Source: Cinclus cinclus (taxonomy: Eukaryota > Chordata > Aves > Passeriformes > Cinclidae). From it: 64,000 nt of DNA. Shown piece by piece: positions 50,500-62,090 of the stretch. The position numbers and the translations under genes are program-made. Below the pieces are notes generated by a model. That model had not been told where the DNA came from. It worked only from the letters and a program-made list of their open reading frames with translations, and made no database searches. The stretch covers positions 25,576,142 to 25,640,141 of the forward strand of contig NC_085049.1 of the NCBI RefSeq assembly GCF_963662255.1. The letters run 5' to 3'. The first letter of the stretch is position 1, and the number at the start of each line of letters is the position of its first letter.

Positions 50500-50968
50500 A
50501 TAAGAAGGATGTGAAACTCTCAGGGAATGCCCAAACGAGGGACATGGAGATGGTGAAGGGCCTGCAGGTGAGGCCACACAAGGAGTGGCTGATGTCACTT
50601 GGTCTGTTCAGCTGGAGAAGAGCAGACTGAGGTCAGAGCTCACAGCAGTTCTGCAGCTTCCTCACGAGGGAAGAGGAGGGGCTTGCTCTGATCTCTGCTC
50701 TGTGTGACCAGGGACAGGACCCAGGGAACGGCTGGAGATGGGTTAAGGTGGGTATCAGGAAAAGATTCTTCCCCCAGAGGGTGCTGGGGCACTGAACAAG
50801 GAATTCCTCAGGGAATGGTCACAGCCCCAAGGCCACCAGAGCTCCAGGAGTGTTTGGATGACAACCTCAGATGCAGGAGGAGGGATTCTTCGGGCTGTCC
50901 TAGGCAGGCCAGGAATTGGACTTTGATGATCTTTTTGGATCCCTCCCTGTTCAGCTCATTCTATGACT
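50500..50968 (+). mobile_element. CR1 LINE 3' fragment
   Basis: The copy includes GAGATGGTGAAGGGCCTGCA, CAGCTGGAGAAGAGCAGACT, GGTATCAGGAAAAGATTCTT and GGAGTGTTTGGATGACAACC, ending AGCTCATTCTATGAC. About 470 bases of the subfamily also seen at 6671-6890 are kept. Confidence 0.9.
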
Positions 50969-53900
50969 AAAAAGGATAGGGAAGCTACAGCACATATGGT
51001 GATTTGAGATCAGCAACCCAGTTGTTTAAGACAGTGTATCCAGCTGGACTGCTGATGCTAAATTGGAATTTGGCTGTGATATTGCAGTTAATTTCTCTGC
51101 TTACTAAAAACGTTCTCTATAATTTTCCTATGGCACTGGTAATTAGGCCTGGCTTTGCTGTTGCACATGGTGAGGAACAACATTTCCGTTCCTCAGATCC
51201 AGCAGTGTTCATGTAGCTCCTGCAGAGTGTGCATTTAGGAGCAAAGCAGAGTGTCTGTCTCTGTTTGTTGGTGTTAAAGAAGGAATGGGGTCCTACCACC
51301 TTCCCTCTCAGCCTTACTTTGTTGTCTCTTTGCCCTAAGGTGTGGAGCCATTTGTGGGTGAGGTGTTACTTGCTCTAAGCAGAGTGAGAAATAGGAGTGT
51401 TTTCCATTAAATACCTGCTAGAGCCAATGAAAATACCATTTCTGCTTCTAATCAGAGTTCCACTTTGCCTTGCTTGACTTGCCATGTGTTTTTGGAAGAA
51501 AGAGGTGGTTGGGGATGGAGACCCAGTGATGGTCTAAATGGAGACACCTTTGCAGATGTGCCTTTTGTCTGGACAAGCTGTTAGGGGGATGGCTGGGGAA
51601 GGGAGGAGGACACCCTGGTACTGAAGGGGTGGTGGGATTCCTGCTGCTGAAGTCCTTGGGCATGGAAGTGAGGGGCAAGGAAACAGGTCCCCCAGGGAAT
51701 GTAGGGGGTCTGGACAGGGCTTGTTGGGTGGTGAGAGCCCCACCTGAGCTGCTGCAGAGCAGGGGATGTGTGGGAACTCTGAAGCCTGTGAGTTTTGAAC
51801 TTTCTGTGCTTTCTGACACTGGCCCTCACAAGAGCACTGCTTTTGACTTGAGGCCTTGGAGAAGGCTTCCAAAACTGAGTGATGGAGTTGGAATCACGGG
51901 TGTGTAGTTCGGGTAGAAGTGTGTAATATCACTTGGTGAAGGGTTTGGAATTTGGGGTTTTAGAATACAGTAATAAGTATGGGACGAGATGGAGGTTCTT
52001 GGGCATTGGCTCTTTTTCCTTCTTGTTCCTTCTTCTTCTTGGTTTTAAATAGTAGTTTTTGGTTGGATAAAAAGTATTGCACTGCAGGTCACAGGTGTTT
52101 GGTCATTGAGTCAGAAGTATAAATAATATAGATGTTAGCTTTTAATTGGATAGTTAGGCTTTAAAAGACCTTGTAATGAGCAAGATACAGCTTCGTTTTC
52201 TTGCTTTTAGCTTGTTAGCTGAAAGTGCTCTAAAACTCACTATACTTTAGATAAAAATTAATAAACAACTGAGTCCAAACATGAAAATCTCTCTCTCATG
52301 CTTCAGTCCTGATTCTAAGTAAAGACAGAGAAGAAAAAATAAATTAGCCCCTAAGAGGGACTCTGCTGGGAGTTGGAGTTGGCAGTGCCACCTGCCATAG
52401 GGTCCATCCTCTTCAGTGCATGTCCCTGCCCTCCCACAGGCACGCAGGGAAATTCAGAGTGCTGTAATTTGTGGTGTCCTTCCTTCAATCCTTCTGTCTT
52501 GCCTGTGCTGCAAAGCTTTGAGACAGACGTTTTCCTCTGGTATCTAGGTCCTTATGCCTGGATTTTGTTGGTGTTTATACAGAAGCGTGAGGGCAGCCAG
52601 AGGTTCTGCTGGGTCTGATAGAAGCCATACATGAAATTAATCCAAATTAAACTGTTGGTCATTCCATGATAAAGTGGAAGTTACAGCACAGACTCAACAT
52701 GTTGCATAGCTTTGAGACTACAAAAAATGAAGCGTGAATCCTCTAAAAGTTGGCTGTCCCTGTTTGAGGCCTGATGAGGTTTTGAGACAAGCCAGTACGC
52801 CAAGCTCACTGTGTAGGCGTTTGTGGGAAATGAGGCAGATTTTTGGGAGGGGATTGTGAGTACAGGGAGGCAGAGGAGTGCTGGAGATGAACTGAACTAA
52901 TAAAAATCTATAGGGCTGCTCAGGGTGAATCTGTGGACCTGCAAACTCCTCCGTGTGGTGGAGAGAGAGGTCAGGTTGTGTGCCTGCTTGTGTGAGCCAA
53001 ACTGGAGCTGCTTTGCCGACTTGATGGGATTTTGTATGCCAGTCTGTATGCCATCTTCCTCCTGGTGTTCCACAGCCATGGAGCATGTGGAAGGCAGGGG
53101 AGAGCAGTCTGGTCAGGGCAGCTTTCCAGTGAGTGGGTGACGTTGCAGAGCCTCTGGTGGGGCTCAGGAAATGCTGGAGGTTGATTAATGAGTGGCCAGA
53201 CTCTCAGTGGGAAGCTTGGTATTCCCCAGGGCAGTGAGAAAATGTGTTGCTGGGACTGGCTCTGGCCCTTGCCCCCTTTTCCAAGCACTGGGATGAGGGT
53301 GTTTTGGACCTCTCAGCAGTAGTGGCATTAAGGAGCCGTCATAGACTGGAATGATTTTCCCTGGATGGAGCCAGAGACAGCTCCCAGAGGCATGGGGCTT
53401 TGCTGGCTCATGTCTTTGAAGTGGACAGATTTCTCCCAATGAGGCTTTTAGGCCTCTCAAAGAACAAAAAGTGTACAAAGATGTGCCTGCTCAGGAAGGT
53501 GTGCTGGGAGCAGTGGAGGCAAGAGATGGACCAGTGTAATTTTGCAGATGAGTTTGTTCTGGCCTTGAACTGTGCTCCTCTGGAGGGTTTACAGTGTAGG
53601 GCTAGGAGTGGGAAGGGCTGGATGCTGCCAAGGAGTTTGAAACTGCAGGGGAGCCCAGGAATGGAGCAGTGCTTCTCCAAGGGAAAGGGCTGCCTCTCCT
53701 GCCCTACAGAGCTTGTGTTGGTCTGGTGGCCGTAAATAGACCAGCAGACTTTCTGCAGAGCTCTGATTGGAGCTTCTGAGTGGGACACTGATTCTTAGCT
53801 GTGATCCTGTGTGCAAACAGAGCCTGGAGAAAAGGAGAAATTCTGTTTTACAGTCTTTAAGTCATGCATATTGATCTCTTTCAACTCTGCTTAGGAATAA

Positions 53901-56734
53901 AGAATCAAGGAAATACTGCTGGTGGCAAGGAAGGAACTTTCTAGCTCTGTGCATGTGGGTCACTCCTTCCCACAGACTATATGCTTGGCACCTGGACCAT
54001 ATTAACTACTTGTGTTTGGAATTCCAAAGAAGAGGCTTTCCCTCTAGACTTCTTATTGCAGTTCACATCTGTGAAGCTGAATGTAGATGCTGCTGGCCAG
54101 GCTGTGGAGATTCATGTCCAGCTGTGTATATACAGAAGGGAGAGATGTTATTTTGGCATTTGCAAAGGCAGCTTACTAAAAATAGACTAAAGCTTGGCAG
54201 TGAAAGCAGTTGTCCCATAAGTCTCATCTGGGAATGAAAGTAGTTGTCCCGTAAGTCTCATTTGATGCATCTTTGGGGTTTTTTTCTGCCCTGAGGAATA
54301 TTTGTTTGGAGCCAGTTGTGCTCATGCTGGAGCTGCTGCTGTGTGGATGGGGCCAGACTGAGCTCTTAACTCCACCACTCATTGCCTTTGAGGCTGGGAT
54401 AAGTTGTTTTCACTGCTTTCCTGCTATCCAGGCTTTTGTCTGGCTGCTTGAAGCCTTTATGCTGTATGAGGGCAGACAGAAGTCCTGTCAGAGCAGGAGC
54501 AACACTTTTTAGGGAGGCACTGCCAGTCAAGTGACACGTGAAGAGGTCAGTGTGTCACAGCAAGGCTTTTCCTGTGTTTTGGGTGGCTGGCCCTGGCCAT
54601 GTTTTGTGGGTTTGGTAGGAGCAGTTCCTCACACACACCTAGCAGCCTTTGCTCCTGAGCTGCTTTGTGGTTTCGAATCCTTTCCATACCTTAATGCTGT
54701 CTTTCCCAGCATCTCTTCTGTCATGTGTGCATCCTGTGAGCTGACCTGTGCTGAGGAGTCCCTGCCAAGACCTCGTGCAGGTTTTGGGAGTGGAACCACC
54801 AGGCTCCCTCCTACGCAAGGCTGGGGCCTCCGGCAGTGCAGAGCTGGCTCCGTTTTCAGGAAAACAGTATAAAGCAGGTAGGTATTAACTTGTCTTCGCA
54901 GAGCTGATCCTGCCTGCAGCTTAGCTGGGTCACAGCCGGTGGAGAGAGAGACTTTGAGATTTTAGTGCTGTGAAGAGAGAGGCTGTGCTTGGCTGTGTGT
55001 TCATAACTGTTTTCTGTCATTGACTGCACGCCTGGAATAGTAGGAGGTAGTGTTGCATTTCTGGACAAGGCTTTGAACAAGATCTGCTGTCAGAACAGCT
55101 TGATAAACTGCTTACTGTGATGCAGAATGTTGGTCTGTCATTTTGCAAATTGAATTGCTGGAAAGCTCTTATGATTATGAAAAGATACTTTGTGTTAATT
55201 TAATTTCCTGTGAAAGACGCAAGCTGGGTGATTTAAAGACACAAAACATGCTTAATCAAGGTAAAAGCAAAAACTTTGTATCTGTGCGTATGCAATGCTT
55301 AAATATTGCATACTTCTAATGGCATCCTGTGCAGGAACAAAGTAAAGAATTATACATAAAACTGCTATATTTTAAAATCTGTCAGTTTTGAAGAAAGCTG
55401 GAAAATGAGTAATGAGACCCAGGCAAAGCAGGAATGAAGAAAACATTGGTTTAATATCTTCTCTGAGTGATGAGAAGCAGGAAATTTTTTCCTCATTGTG
55501 TTTTAAATGAGTTTAAAACTGTGTTGCAGACAGCTTGTGAACAATCAAGATTCAGGGGTGGTTTGTGAGCAGAAGGGCTATTATTTGGGCTTTCTGGCTA
55601 GGTTCCAGCTCAAGCTGGATCTCAGCTGGGGTGAAATGCCTTCTTGCTATAGGCAAGAATAACTGTTTCCTCCCACTCCTGTTCCTCAGGGACCAGCAGC
55701 CTCTCCTCCCATTTTTTTTCATGCTGATGTCCTTCAGAACTGAGTTAAGCTCAAGTGATCTCGCCCACATATATTGAACTTGACTCCTGCTAGCAGTGAA
55801 GGGCCTGTGTGCCTAAAATACTGAATGATTATCTGGCCACTGTTCCCTTGGTGAGCAGCTGAAGAGAGGTGTTCTCAGCTGTGTGTCCCAGTGGAGCTGG
55901 CCCCTCTCAAATGAGTCAAACATGAGGGATCTCGGGCATCCTTTGAAGGAAGGATGCTGCTTTGGATAGCAGTAACTGTGCTTTTAAGGATGCCAAGGGG
56001 TCTGAAAGCTGTGCTGTAATTATGTACAGCACTAAACTTTTAAAACAAATATATAAAAATATGTATACAAATGTTGTGTTGCTTTCTGAGTTTGTCCACA
56101 GGGTATGGTGGAGTTGTGTGGAAAATAGTGGGGAATATCCGGAGAGCTTTGGAGTCCCTGACTTGTTGGTTGCCTGCCGAGGTGATTAGTCACTGCTTAA
56201 ACATTTGCCTGTGTCTCCTGCCAATTGAAGTTAAACATCGTGCTCAAATTCAAGATGTAGATGCGAGGGCAAGTCGGGGACAGTGCTGGAGTTAATTCTT
56301 CAATGTAGACATACTCGCTGGCAATTAGTTTGTTTATCAAAGTCATGCAGCAGTTTAGCATTCCTGTTCTGTCAGTTCCCTTTGCCTGTACTCTCCCCTC
56401 CTGCTGCACTGCCGTTCGAAGTCCATCTTGCTTCAGAAGTGGCTATGCCTATCAATAATACATTAAGTGATGTTCCTGGGGCTGTGTGTGCTTTATAAAG
56501 TCTATTGTGTGGGTAGCTGCTTGTATCATTTCCAAATGCTTTTCCTTGCAAGAAGCCTGCTAATGCAGCGTGGTTCATTGCGAACTGTGTTTATCACTTA
56601 GTGATATTTCTCTTACAAACACCCAGCCCTGGGAGTGAGGTTGGTGTGTGTGTGTATCCAGGTGGTGTTTTATTAACTGTGTGCTGTTAAAGAGCTTTGC
56701 TTTCTCCTGTTGCTGCTGACTCTGCTTTAAAGGA
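50969..56734. other. Probable first intron of the unidentified gene, part 3
   Basis: No exon is recognised. A 34-base tandem duplication lies at 54201-54268. The 52.0-52.3 kb segment is AT-rich, with several TTAG/TTAAT-rich runs. Confidence 0.45.
54201..54268 (+). repeat. 34-bp tandem duplication
   Basis: Two units start TGAAAGCAGTTGTCCCATAA and TGAAAGTAGTTGTCCCGTAA and continue with GTCTCATCTG or GTCTCATTTG. They differ at only a handful of positions. Confidence 0.92.
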
Positions 56735-57100
56735 GTCGTCGAATGGCCTGGGTTGGAAGGGACCTTAAACATCACCCAGTTCCAACCCTCCTGCCAAGTG
56801 GACACCTTCCACTATGCCAGGTTGCTCTAAACCCTGTCTAGCCTGGCATTGGACACTTCCAGAGATGGGGCAGCTTCCATGGGCAGCCTGTACCAGGGCC
56901 TCACCACCCTCACAGGGAAGAATTTCTTCCTAATTTCCAGTGTAACCCCATACTCTTTCAGTTTAAAGCTGTTCCCCCTTGCCCTGTCAGTACATGCCCT
57001 TGTCAAAAGTCCCTCTCCAGCTCTCCTGTAGCCCCAGAAGGAGCTTTAAGGTCTCCCTGTGGCTGCCTTTTCTCCAGGCTCTGAGTCTTGAGAGAATCCT
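56735..57100 (-). mobile_element. CR1 LINE 3' fragment, reverse strand
   Basis: On the + strand it reads GGCCTGGGTTGGAAGGGACC, AGTTCCAACCCTCCTGCCAA, CACCCTCACAGGGAAGAATT and GTCCCTCTCCAGCTCTCCTG. The terminal octamer is decayed to GTCGAATGG. Confidence 0.92.
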
Positions 57101-60100
57101 GCGTCCTTCCACATGTGCCTTGGGTAGGTCCCCTTTGCAGGACAGCTCAGAAGCTGCGTGGTTCCCAGTCCCTGCAGCCCAGGGTGTCTCAGTTGGTGTG
57201 AGGAGTTCCTGTGCTGAGCTCTCTGTGTGTGCAGCGTGGCTGTACCAAGCTGTCCCTAGGCCATGACCCTCCCAGTGTTCCCAAATGGAATGCTGCAGGT
57301 CACAGGAAGTACAGCTGCATCGCTTGGAATCTCCTCAATTCTTTAAAAGGATTTCCTGGGAACAAAGGCTCTTATTGCTCTTTTTCTTCAATTTGTTTGG
57401 CTTTTTTTTTTTTTTGTCTTCTGCCTGCTAATAATCTTGGCTTCTTGTTCACTGTTCTCTCTCTTTGTAATAAGGCTGGGGAAATAATGCTTTCCTTGTT
57501 TTTTTTAATTCTGAACTGAAATTTGCTATGGTATCTGTAGGGCAAATAAATATCCTTTTTGCTTCTTCCTGGCTTAAGAATGCCTTTAATTTAAGAAAAA
57601 CTATAAATTTGAAATAACAAAATTTACAGTTTGACCTTTATTAGTTAGGAAAATAGTGATGTAATGAAACAGCTACTGAGAAGGATCAGTGGGAACAATC
57701 ACATGGCCCTTATCGTTTTCCTGGCTCCACTTCCCAGAAAGCCCCATGCTTTGCCAAAATTGGTTCTTAGCCAGTACAGCTACGGTGCCACATGGGGCTT
57801 TAAGTTTGCTTTGACACCTGCCCTCACCCAAATGATCAGTTCCATCAAATTTAGATTGAGCAAAGGCAGAGGGATGACTGCTGAGGGGTTGCAGCAGAGT
57901 TCCCTGCTGTCCCATCTGTCACAGAGCAATCTCACCCCACTCGAGCTGCCTGCCAGATGTGCCTGCCTGCAGCACAGCCCTTCTTCCCCCTGGCCAGGCA
58001 GTATGGAACAGGAAGGCCATGGGGCTGACCTCTCCTTGCCGTCCAGGCTAAGGGCAGCATCCTCGGGGAGGGCTCTCAGCTGGCCATACAGCTACCTTCC
58101 TTCCTTTTCCTGCCCCACTCTGCCCCTTCACATCCTCTTGGGTATAATTGCAGCTGTTTGGGGGACCAGAGGGCTCCAGCTGCTGAATCAGTGGGCACAT
58201 GCATGTCTGGATCATTCTCCCTCAGGGTTTGGGACTAGGCTGCATCTTCATAACACTGTCTATAAAGGATCTGTGACTGACATCAAAGGACTTGGAAAAC
58301 ATTAGAAAATGTTTTAGCCATGCCCTGGTACCTTTTCCCTCTGCTTTCATGACATGCTAGTGTGAGCATCAGAACTTGGCTTTCTGGGACTAATCCAGCC
58401 TTGGCTCGAGGAAATGGATATTTAGGTGGCGCTCCATTAAGTCAATGCTATAACTTTGTAAAAAGTGCTCTTTGAATCAAACCTGGTTCCTTTATGCTGA
58501 GACAGACAGAATGGTTGGTGTTGGCCTGGGTTAGCAGACACCCTTGCTTATCTTGTTCAATGCTCTTTTCACTCATTGACTTTACTGTGATGTCAGGTCA
58601 TACCTCACTTAGGTGGGGTATGCAAACCTGTGGTTTGCATGGCTGCCATGTGGGAAATCAGCTGCAATCCTCAATCTGCTGCAAATCTGATGGAAAACTG
58701 TTGTTCAGCTTAAACAAGGAGTTGAGGAGACTTGTAGTGGCTCACTGACCCTTTGAAAACACACTGAGGACGGACTGTGCAAAGTTTAGTCTTGAAAACC
58801 CTATCCTAAGCTCTTGTGTTTGTTTGTTTGTTAAACTTTTGTTGTTTAAGATAACAAAACTTATTTAAAACTCTGTATCAGCATCCTAGTATAGAGTCTC
58901 CAGTATTACCTCTGGATTTATTACAGCCAACTTCACAGTGTCAGATTTGCATAGGCTTAACAAGGTTACAACGTACAAGTTTAATTAAAAGTAGTAGAGC
59001 CTTTAGATAGGAAGTTAAAACCTCTATTGTTAATACAGTACAATTAAGTTTCCCAGTACCTAGCTAGTAATTACACAAAATTCATGGCAGTATGAAAAGA
59101 CTGTTTGGAAACAGAAGCACAGAGGCGTGTAGAAGGGAGCTTTTGCAAATACCAACTGCCTTAATTGTTCTACTCTTAAAAAAAAAATTTTCTCTCTTTT
59201 GTCTTAATTAGTACTACTATTTTTGCTGTTTGGAGTTTGTAACTACAGCCTATTCCTTTGCTTGGTGTGGGTGGTTTTAAACAGCTAAAGCTTTGAGGTT
59301 TGTGTGTCATGAGGTGCTGCAATCCAGTCATTCATTTTCTCTTCCTTGGTGAGTGTTTACGGAAATTTTGAGAGCTCAGCGAGGGCTTGGACTTGCCCAG
59401 AAGCAAAATCATCTGTCGTGAACACTCTTGGATTACAGGGAAGGCTGGATACAAATCCATATTCCCTGTTTTCAACTAACTTGTAGAGAGTGGTAGTCAG
59501 TGCAAGACAGTGATTATTTCAGCAGTGACCTTTTCAGAATCCAGCATATTTATTGTCCAAAAACTGTTGGAAAAGCTATAGTGAAGTGGGTCTTTGAAGT
59601 CCAGATTGCATGCACAGGACTGGAGTCTAAGCACAGAATAGCAGCTCTGGGTTTAGGCTGTCTTTTGTTGCTTTCCCTGAGGGAAGTCTGGAACAGTGAG
59701 GTGAAGAGATGTGCTAGAGCTCCTGAATGGGTTGTCAGCAGAGCCCTGAACTCGAAGCCAGAAGCCAGAGCATGCAGTGTCATCACCAGACAGGAATTCT
59801 GGTGCCACAGCTCTGGACAGACACACAAGTGCATTGCTCTTCTGCTGTGTGTGATGCAGATGTCTGTCCAGCTCTCCTGTGCTCATTCTGAGGATTAGGT
59901 AAACTCCATTTACCCTGCTTTGTGTGGAGAGTTGAATTCTTCAGTCCTGCAGTGGTGGGGTTTTGTTCTGTTTTTTTTATAAGAAGGAAGTTCATGGATT
60001 TCTTTTGGCAAGCAACTCGAAGTAAATGCAGAGATGTAAAGCTTTCTAAATTACTCATCTTTTCCATACAAAACTGGGTAAAATGTGGGGCTTGTCTCAG

Positions 60101-61952
60101 ACATTTTCTAATGATCAGATGTATCTGGCTTCAGACCGAACATCTGAAAGAAACTTCTGGGAAGGAGAACCTTGGAATAAACAGCAAATGAAATCACTTT
60201 ACAGCCCTCTTTTGTATTACCGGAGGAGGAGGAGAGTGATTACTTCTTAGCAAATTAGGCTACATAAAAGAACTCTATATAAAGATTATAAGTGCCCTAA
60301 TGAGTAATAATCAGTGATGCAAGCAGAAAGGGGAAATGCATTATCACCACTGCATTGCTGCCATGTCTGTGAGGATTACTGGGTTTAATGACGACCTGCA
60401 GGAAGCTCTTCCACTAATTCCATCTTGTAGGAGGTGATCTCTCAGCCTGCAGGTCCCCAGCTTGCATGAAGAGTGGGGGGGGAAATCCTGAATTCAAAAA
60501 CAATGTGGTGTTGCATGTTGGGAGCCATGTGCTTGAGATGCCTTCTCTGCAGAAGAGAGGTAGCAGGCATCTCTCTCTGTATGACAAGTTGTGCAGTGCT
60601 GCACACACAGCTCATGCAGATCTTCCCAGTTTGTCCTTCTTTTCCCTGCACTTCATTTCCTGTGTTCACCTGGTTCATCTAGACCACCCTCTGTAGAGCA
60701 CTGCATTGGTGTAGTTCTCTCTTATGCTCATCTCTGCCTTCAGAGCCCCAGATTTAGAAGAAGGTGCCAGTTCAATGTCTCCTAGACCTTGTCTTTGCTG
60801 GGTTAGAGAGATGCTGGGTACCTAAGGAGGAATGTGTGGGAGGTGAAGATTATATTGCAGCTCAACAGCAAAGGGGTTTCATAGAAATCAAAGTTTTTGC
60901 AGTGTTTTTGCAAGTGATGACTTGCCCTGTAAATAACCCAGAAGCTGTGTTTTACTGTTCAGTCATGTATGGAAGGCTATTTTCTCCTCTCATAAATTTA
61001 TAGGATTTTTAGAGGAAATTTCAGGATAAAAAGAACTGAGAAGCCTCATGAATGAATGTTGCATGTGGAGGGGTCTCTAATGAGACTAAATGACTGTGTA
61101 CAGTAATAAGGGTGGGTTTGGATTGCAGGAGGTGAGAGATATGGTGGTGACTTTCCTTTAAAAGACCTCTTGGATAGATCTTCTCCTGTCTCCATTGCTT
61201 CCACCATCCATTCCATGGGACAGCAGCACGTGCTGCTGGGTATGGCTCAAAGGGACAGACCCTGCAGCCTTCCAGAGGGAGGCTTAGGATTCACCCAGCC
61301 CTTCTGCTCTGGAGGTGCATCTCCCTTTGCTCCACTGCTTCTCCCTGAAGGTGGTCTCTTCCTCAGTTTCCCTGGTAGAAACTAATCAGTTTAAGTGATA
61401 TTGAAGTCTTTCTTGCTGTCTCCCAAATTTTACACAGCAGGTAAAAATCTGTTTGGCTGAATTGTTGGATTCTAGGAACATCTGTTTGTAGGATGTTTAA
61501 TAGAAATATCTTTGTGTGGGATGTATCCTGCTTCTAATATTAGCTCTTCCCCGTGGGAAAGATGGTTATTAGGTGATTTATAAATGAAGATAAAACACAA
61601 CAAATACTTAATGGTGCTCTTGTTTACCCTTAGTGTCTTCTAACTTGTTCTTTCACATCTGACCTTTAATTTTGGAGTCTAAGTGAAGTTTCCCTCTTTC
61701 CTTAACAAAACAAACAACTGTCCTTCCACAAAATAAGCCAACCAGTCAAGGATGAAATACTTATTTATCTGTATTTCATGTGAAATATGATAGTGGCTCT
61801 CACTGAGCTGGTTTCTGCTTGGCTGCCATGGTGGCTAGGGCTTGTTCTTCCATGAGAGTGAAAACTGGGTGGATGAAGTAGGAGACTTTATTGGACTGAG
61901 TTGAGTGGAAAGCTCATAGGTGAAGACGCTGTTTTCTGAGGCCAGGTGTACA
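57101..61952. other. Probable first intron of the unidentified gene, part 4
   Basis: No exon or repeat family is recognised. A 14-base T run lies near 57401-57415 and a TTTG repeat at 58818-58832. The ORF at 57664-58305 (213 codons, + strand) has no known domain, no splice support and an unremarkable start context. Confidence 0.45.
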
Positions 61953-62090
61953 ATCATAGACTGGTTTGGATTTGAAGAGACCTCAAAGATCATCCAGTTC
62001 CAACCCCCTGCTGTGGGCAGGGACACCTCTCGCTATCCCAGGTTGCTCAAAGCCCAGTCCAGCCTGGCCTTGATATCCCCATCTGGCTCG
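61953..62090 (-). mobile_element. CR1 LINE 3' fragment, reverse strand
   Basis: On the + strand it begins ATCATAGACTGGTTTGGATT, then CATCCAGTTCCAACCCCCTG, GGGCAGGGACACCTCTCGCT and AGCCCAGTCCAGCCTGGCCT. Only the last ~140 bases of CR1 remain. Confidence 0.92.

Noticed and set aside
57664..58305. 213-codon + strand ORF
   Set aside because: Low-information sequence without known motifs. Birds have few intronless genes, and no promoter, poly(A) signal or homology supports it.
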